Assembly: GCA_902806575.1 (NCBI GenBank)
Contig: CADCXD010000002.1
Coordinates: 3,658,001-3,722,000, forward strand
DNA length: 64,000 nt
Direction: 5' to 3'
Origin: Jackrogersella multiformis
Taxonomy: Eukaryota > Ascomycota > Sordariomycetes > Xylariales > Hypoxylaceae
Both the position numbers and the translations under genes were made by a program. The notes under the pieces are model-generated. The model had not been told where the DNA came from, ran no database searches, and was given only the letters and a program-made list of their open reading frames with translations. Positions 58,539-64,000 of this stretch are shown piece after piece. The stretch's first letter is position 1. Each line of letters begins with the position of its first letter.

Positions 58539-59699
58539 ATGTCCTCGCGCTTCGTCTCCGCCGGCACCCTCGTCGGCAGCGAGACCCAGCCCCCCGCCCC
58601 AGCGGCCGAGCCCCCTAGAGCACGGAGCACCGCGCAATGGGGTAGAGAAGATACGGGAGATAAGGGAGGGGATAAAGAGGGGGATAAGGAGGGAAGGGGA
58701 GGAGGAGGAGGGGTAGGAGGAGGGAGAGAAACAGGCAAGAGGAACATCGAGTGGGAGGCCGTCCAGCGCGACCTCGAAGCCGACCGCCGCCGGCGCGAGG
58801 AGGCGCGCAGGGCCCAGGTCGAGGGCGGCGCCGGCGCCGAGAGGAGCTTGTTCGACGTCTTGCAGGCTAATAAAGGTGTGGTCTTCCCTTCTTGCTGTGT
58901 CGGTTCTGTGGTTTAAAGGTTTGCGTGCTGTGTATTGTGTCTGTCTGGCTGGAGGGGTAGCCGGGGGTCTGGTTGGGAAGACAGCCCTGGAAAGGAAAGA
59001 AAGAAGACGGAAAATAGAAAAGACAGTGATGAGAGAGAGAGAGAGAGAAACAAGGCTAACAAGCGATTGGCTGACGCACGCACAGCGGCGAAGCAGGCGG
59101 CGTTCGAAGAGCAGAACCGCATCCGCAACCAGTTCCGCGCGCTGGACGACGACGAGATCGACTTCCTCGAGGGCGTGCGCGACGAGCAGAAGGGGGAGGA
59201 GGAGCGGGTCAGGCGCGAGACCGAGGAGCGGCTGGCTAGGTTCCGCGAGGCGCAGAGGGCGGCTGCTGGGTCTGGCGAGGAAGGCGGTGACGATGATGGG
59301 GTTGGCGGTGGCGCTGTTGGGGTTGGGGTTGTTGATGTTGGCGATGATGTCGTTGGGTGGAGCGGCGGGCCCAAGAAGCGCAAGAGAGGCGACAGGGAGG
59401 CCAAGGGCAAGAGCATTGTCAAGGGCGTCAAGAGGCGGACTAGCGAGCTTGAGAGGGATGCTACCGCGCCGCCCGCAGCACAAACAAGGGCGGAGCTAAA
59501 ACCGGGGGAGGAGGCGTCCGTGGCAAAGACTACTGCTACGCCTACGCCTACGCCAGTCGTCAATGCAGACGCCGGCTCCCACTCCTCGATTTCGGTCGCT
59601 AAAGCCACTCCGTCGGCGACAGCAGCAGCAGCCCAGGAGAAAGCTAAGCCCAAGCTCGGCCTCGTGGATTACGGCTCCGACGAGGATGACGCCGATTAG
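58539..59699 (+). CDS. FAM192A/NIP30-FYV6 N-terminal-domain nuclear protein
   Basis: Exons 58539-58875 and 59086-59699 give 316 residues. The 210-base intron has a GCTAAC branch point and joins LQANK to AAKQAAFEE. The family signature is clear: SRFVSAGTLVGSE at the start, WEAVQRDLEADRRRREEARR, SLFDVLQANKAAKQAAFEEQ, IRNQFRALDDDEIDFL. The C-terminal part is low-complexity with a basic KKRKRGDREAKGK likely nuclear signal and ends GLVDYGSDEDDAD. Human FAM192A binds PA28-gamma, and yeast Fyv6 is a second-step splicing factor; which role applies here is not decided by sequence. A purine-rich Gly/Lys/Asp stretch at 58642-58734 could be an unspliced 93-base intron, which would keep the frame. Confidence 0.88.
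59030..59048. repeat. (GA)n microsatellite in the FAM192A-like gene intron
   Basis: Nine GA units just upstream of the intron branch point. Confidence 0.85.
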
Positions 59700-60375
59700 T
59701 TCGCGCTCGCCTTGGTGAACTACCATTGTTTTTGGTCCGTTCGCATGCCGTGGCATTCTAGCACCTGCTTACTAGCGCGTCCTGCACTATACTATACCCT
59801 CGGTCTTAGTTGGAGTCTTGGGTTACGAGCTGGCATGGCACTTGATTAGTCGGCGTCGAGTGAGGAAGGCTGTGTCCGATGGCAACGCCGAACAACCTAG
59901 GGTAGTATACTGTTTGGGTGAGTTCTCTAGCATCAAAAGATGCTTGCTCCTATCATGCAATGAAACCGCGCAGCTAACTGACTCTACAACCGTGCCAGGT
60001 GACACCCAGCCTAAACAAGGGGTACGTTACATATCTCGACATAGAGCAATTGACAGATGGGAAGAATATCAATCCGAGAATCATGCTCTGGAAGTAGAGG
60101 TGTGATTAATAACTTGCAGATACGGCTACGACGTCGTTCGTTGTCTCAAAGATTCGCAATTCATGGCACATACACCATATCCAGCATCATCCCCTTGATT
60201 TTCCCTAGCCCATGCCCATGCCTTTTTATACCCAATACGGAGTGTTATGGGATGTTGTACAGGTAGATTGTGTGTGCCGCCGAGGTATGCAATATGGATG
60301 GTCCCCTTCTATCTATAGTATTACATTTTACGTTCCGATCTCGGGTGGCCGCAAGGTTACCTAGGCGACCAGCGA
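59700..60375. other. Intergenic between convergent genes
   Basis: 3' flanks of the FAM192A-like gene and TIM54. No gene seen. Confidence 0.6.
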
Positions 60376-61773
60376 TTATTCGTCGGGCCACGCAGGATTG
60401 GGCTCGGGTTTCGAGACGGCCCAGCGGTAGAGGCTTCGGAAGCTGCCCTTGATCCAACCCTCGACTTCCTCTTCCGGGACGACGATCTCCTTAGCGCGGG
60501 CCTCTTCTTCCGGTTGGACCTCGAAGCGTCGCATGCGCATTGAGATCCGCGGATCCAGCACCATAGGGTTTGCCCAGATTCTCTCCGCAGGGACGGCGGG
60601 GGAGGCGGCTCCATCCTTCTCGTCGTCCTTGGGCTTCTCCTCTTCTTTCCATACCGACTTGACCCAGTCCCTCTCCTCGTGCTCGAGGGCGGTCTGCTGC
60701 TCGCATCGTGTCATATCCGCGTCTTCGCGGTATTCGCGCGCCGCCGCGAGACACACTGCTGCGACCTCGCGGCCTATGTCGTCGGCTAGACGTCGGCGGT
60801 TGAGGAATCGCCGTAGCCGTATGAGCGTGTTAGAGAAGCCGAGGATGTGGGGGAATTCTATGGGAGACGATGGCGAGAACTCGGCGGGTATAAGCATCGG
60901 GAGGGCGGAGGTGGGATAGTCGTTTGTGGTGTTGTATGGGAGCGGTTGCGGTGGCCTCTCAGGCTTCTTTTCAGGCTCCTCTTCCGGTTTCGGTTCTTGC
61001 TTCTCTCCCTCGCTTCCCTCCGAAACTCCTCCGTCTTCGACTTTCTTCACTTGTGATTCTGGTGGGGCGAGCGGTCCTAACCAGCCTTCATGTAAACCTC
61101 GAACATACTCCTTCCATGTGTGCCGTCCGATTATAATATCGCCCCGAGTACCATTCCACTGTGGCGTGCCGTTCCTTTTCCGCACTTCTTGCACTATCTC
61201 GTCCGCAGTTTGCCCCTCCGCTTCCGGCTGTCTTGTTCTTCGTATCCTCTCAGCCACCGCCGCTCTTATGTCGCCCTGCTTCCTGCCCTGGACGAATTCC
61301 CAATCCAGCCCCGACGCGGCCAGCACCGGCTTCACGAATTCGGCGTAGTGGTCTTGTGCGACGCGCAGACCATCGCCCGGGGGGCTTTCGAGGAAGACGG
61401 TTAGCTTTCGCGGCAGCTGCGTGGGGTCGGAGAGGGGTTCGCGGCCGAGGTGGGAGACGGCTTTGGCCCAGCGGGCCGTCGCGCGCTTCTTCTCGCGCTT
61501 GTCGTAGATTATGGCGGCGGAGAGGGAGCCGGCGACGGCGAAGAAGATCATCCAGTTGCGGGAGGGCAGCTTCTTGGGCAGGTTGGGAATGCCCATCATG
61601 CGAAAAGCGGGATTCGAGGTCGGGGCTTTGTATGCCCCGGCGACTGCTGGCTGTTGCAGGTTAGCAGGTTGAATTGTATAGTTCAAATGTTCATGGTACT
61701 GCTTCTAACTTACAGCTCCAGCTGGTGGTGTGGCCGCAGCTCCTTGAGCCGAAGGCGGCGTCGGATCTGCCAT
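60376..61773 (-). CDS. TIM54: Mitochondrial inner membrane translocase subunit TIM54
   Basis: Exon 1 is 61773-61714 (20 codons, MADPTPPSAQGAAATPPAGA) and exon 2 is 61650-60376, giving 444 residues. The 63-base intron has GTAAGT, a GCTAAC branch and AACAG. A single transmembrane helix (about 53-69, WMIFFAVAGSLSAAIIYDK) follows NPAFRMMGIPNLPKKLPSRNW, and the intermembrane-space domain has VFLESPPGDGLRVAQDHY, FVKPVLAASGLDWEFVQGR and GDIIIGRHTWKEYVRGLHEGWLG in consecutive blocks. TIM54 belongs to the TIM22 complex, which inserts carrier proteins into the inner membrane. The linker around residues 210-245 is Glu/Lys/Pro-rich. Length and domain order are typical. Confidence 0.96.
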
Positions 61774-63239
61774 GATGCAATTGTCGCACTCCGAAGTATG
61801 GCTATGGCTTCGACGGATGATTCGTTCCTCCGCTACTTCCCGCTCAAGCTTGGTTTTTGTTCGGATCACAGTACTCGATTAGCCCGGATGTTGGCAATTT
61901 CACAACGACTCCGATAGGGAACCCTCGCTGTGAGGAAAGTCGCAGTTGTATTAATTACCTAGTATTCTTGGTGAGGGTAGGCCTAGGTAAACTAAAGTTC
62001 ACCCACCCCGATAACAAAATTTGGACGGCCCGGATCTATGTAGATCCTATCAGCGATTCCTGCCCCACCTCAGATTTGCCAATTCTGGCATCCCCGCCCA
62101 ATCAGAATAGCTCTTGAGGTGACTTCTTATGTGCATATGTACTTGGGTATATGTACCTAAAGGATAAATACTTATAGTGGAATTGTTATTCTGCTAGGTA
62201 TGAAGGTAATAGCGGAAAGAATGCTATGGGAAGATGCTGGAATCAATCTCAATATACTTACTTAAGAGGGTATTTAGATGAACCATTTTCAGGTTAATGG
62301 TTAGATGTGTATTTTTTATATTCTGGCTATTTGGTTAGGTGCCTCCTACCTACCTAGGTACATAGAATACGACCATTACTATCACATGTAAGTGAAATAA
62401 GTGGTAGCGCTTCTAAGCTGTCATACCTACCGGTAGCAGTGGTGTAATGTGTTCCTGTGCAACAAGCTAAACTCTAAGATGACGAAGGTAAAAATAAATG
62501 ATATCCTCTTATTTAAAAGTATTAGGTATCTAGGTACCTATGTACCTATGTTTACATCGCACGCGAGAGGGGAGAGAAATGGGCTGATATACCACTTCCA
62601 AGATGGAAGTCGGGATCGAGTTTTTAGTTTACAGCTCTACATTAGTTGCAAATGGATATGCAATCATAGCCTCACAATCCAGAGGTGTTAAGCGGCTACT
62701 TACATAAGTGTCCATGGTTATGCATGTGACCGTGGTTTAAGGAACAAACGAATCACGTTGACCCTGAACAAGGGAGCGCCCGAATGCTTGGCAGGCTAGA
62801 CCTGATAAGGTTAATCATTAGTCGATCAAAGGTCGATAGCGCGCCCCTCCCTAGGGCGGTTGGCCAACTACTACCTAGAATACTTAGGAGGTATTCAGTA
62901 GAAGTCAATGTTTTCAGGGGCTTCGTCGCACCCACTTGCCGCCCTGTTGCCCTGTTTGGGGAATAACCTTGACCAGTAGTATTTTATTCCATCCGACGGT
63001 TGGGATCCATCGAACAACTTCATATAATTGCGAAGAGTTTCCCCCCTTCTCACAACTTTCCTACCGCCGTTTCTACCAGGTTAGGGAGAAAAAAAAAAGG
63101 TTATTGTACTGATCGAGTGTTTCTAAAATATCTATCGATGCGAAAAGAAGGAAAATAAAAAGAAGAGACCTAGGCGTTGGTGGTACCCCTCTGTCTCTGT
63201 CCCTGTCTCTATTTCTGCCCTCTGTTAACGGCGGCGCAC
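61774..63239. other. Intergenic between divergent TIM54 and COT-1
   Basis: Shared upstream region. A TACCTACCTAGGTA motif lies near 62346-62360. The small frames here have no recognisable domain. Confidence 0.55.
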
Positions 63240-63752
63240 TATCGCGTGCCAAAAACCAAGACCAAGACCAAGCCCAGACCAGGACAGGACAGGACCCAAT
63301 ACCCAAAACCCAATACCCAATACCGTTACGTTACGGGCCGCAATTATAATTGGGCACACCTAACCGGCTACCGTCTTTTTCACCAACTTGTCACTTGTCA
63401 ACATTCGCGTTCTCGAGACCTCGGACCTCGACACCTCGACACCTCGACACCTCGACACCTCGATTCCTTCGTGCGGGCAAACTTGACTTGACTTGACTTC
63501 GATCGAACCTCGGAGAAGCAGAAGAACTCGACCTCGACTAGATATCTAGCCAAGTACAGGCACTTCCTCGCTGTTCTTCCCAACTTTTCGATATCCAATT
63601 GCGATTCGAACATCTTCCGCCTTCACTGTATTTTGTACTTAACACAAGCCAACTTCAACGTCGTCTTGCTGCCGCTTTCGTGAATTTAACGACACGAGAA
63701 CATCGCCTCGGAAGCCATTTAACACATAGATCGTAAAGCACTTGCGATCAAG
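63240..63752 (+). promoter_or_regulatory. Repeat-rich 5' leader/promoter of COT-1
   Basis: Tandem short repeats run through this stretch: CCAAGA units near 63256-63276, CCCAATA units near 63294-63322, an 8-base unit GACACCTC at about 63429-63463 and TTGAC units at 63482-63499. They are followed by pyrimidine-rich sequence up to the ATG. Confidence 0.45.
63426..63463. repeat. 8-base tandem repeat (GACACCTC)
   Basis: Four to five uninterrupted copies of an 8-base unit inside the COT-1 leader. Confidence 0.9.
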
Positions 63753-64000
63753 ATGGATCCAAATAATCGTCTCTACCTTAACTTCGGTAACAATGGCGAG
63801 CGGCTTGCCCCCTCCGACCGACAATATCCTACTACGCCCTCGACTTTTCCTCAGCCGGTATTCCCACCTTCTCAGCAGCATATGGCAACTCAACAAGCTC
63901 AAGGATCCCAGCAATACCCCCCCGGTTATGCCTCCTCCTCCAACAACTACTTTGCGCCCAACCAGTATCAAGCTCCTGCCGACTATGTTAACCCACAAAG
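63753..64000 (+). CDS. cot-1: NDR-family serine/threonine kinase COT-1/Cbk1, N-terminal fragment
   Basis: The frame opens at ATG 63753 and runs off the window, giving 82 residues plus part of a codon. The beginning MDPNNRLYLNFGNNGERLAP and the PSTFPQPVFPP motif are characteristic of COT-1 orthologues in Sordariomycetes; the rest is a Gln/Ser/Tyr-rich disordered region, also typical. The kinase domain lies beyond the edge. COT-1 works with MOB2 in hyphal tip growth and polarity. Identification rests on the N-terminus alone. Confidence 0.8.
   Translation, partial: MDPNNRLYLNFGNNGERLAPSDRQYPTTPSTFPQPVFPPSQQHMATQQAQGSQQYPPGYASSSNNYFAPNQYQAPADYVNPQ

Noticed and set aside
58422..59653. Long minus-strand frames opposite the FAM192A-like gene
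   Set aside because: Antisense shadows of a low-complexity GC-rich coding region with a clear family match on the plus strand.
1..64000. tRNA and rRNA genes
   Set aside because: I looked for GGTTCGAATCC-like B boxes with a matching acceptor stem and found none I could support by eye; a covariance-model scan would be decisive.

Overview
The window is nuclear DNA of a filamentous ascomycete (Pezizomycotina, most likely Sordariomycetes). Seen directly: short introns (about 50-150 bases) with GTRAGT-like donors and CTAAC branch points; recognisable RSC7, TIM54, TVP23, sulfide:quinone oxidoreductase, FAM192A/FYV6 and COT-1 proteins; and a 5.1-kb block with almost no C before A and no G after T, the mark of repeat-induced point mutation (RIP). 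The finer placement is inference.

Layout. 1-5160 is an extremely AT-rich, RIP-destroyed repeat block with a sharp right edge. 5161-9830 has no convincing gene. 9838-15225 holds three genes: a secreted-type single-pass membrane protein (+), the Golgi protein TVP23 (-) and a membrane-anchored haem-dependent oxidative N-demethylase-like protein (-). 15226-22977 is a gene-poor stretch with degenerate GGAGGACGT-type repeats. 22978-31808 alternates a fungal 2EXR/F-box-like orphan, RSC7, a small orphan gene, sulfide:quinone oxidoreductase (with a GC-AG intron) and, convergent to it, an aldo-keto reductase of the K+-channel beta-subunit type.

33050-45358 is the accessory core. It carries two fungal kinase genes in tandem, one 7-exon CorA-like two-helix membrane protein, and three of the four members of a small protein family that I assembled from short exons (the fourth is at 27078-27614). 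The family has two conserved phase-0 introns; one member has a putative C-terminal membrane anchor and another a hydrophobic tail. A 199-base MITE-like inverted-repeat element lies between kinase 2 and the CorA-like gene. I propose, as inference only, that this is a signalling or recognition locus.

45359-55358 is a 10-kb gene desert leading into the long, intron-containing 5' leader of a Clg1/Pcl-type cyclin (55359-56408). The right end is conserved housekeeping sequence: a FAM192A/FYV6 homologue (+), TIM54 (-), and the first 248 coding bases of the NDR kinase COT-1/Cbk1 (+), cut by the window edge.

A palindromic motif built on TACCTAGGTA recurs through intergenic DNA and introns across the window; I did not see it in any exon.
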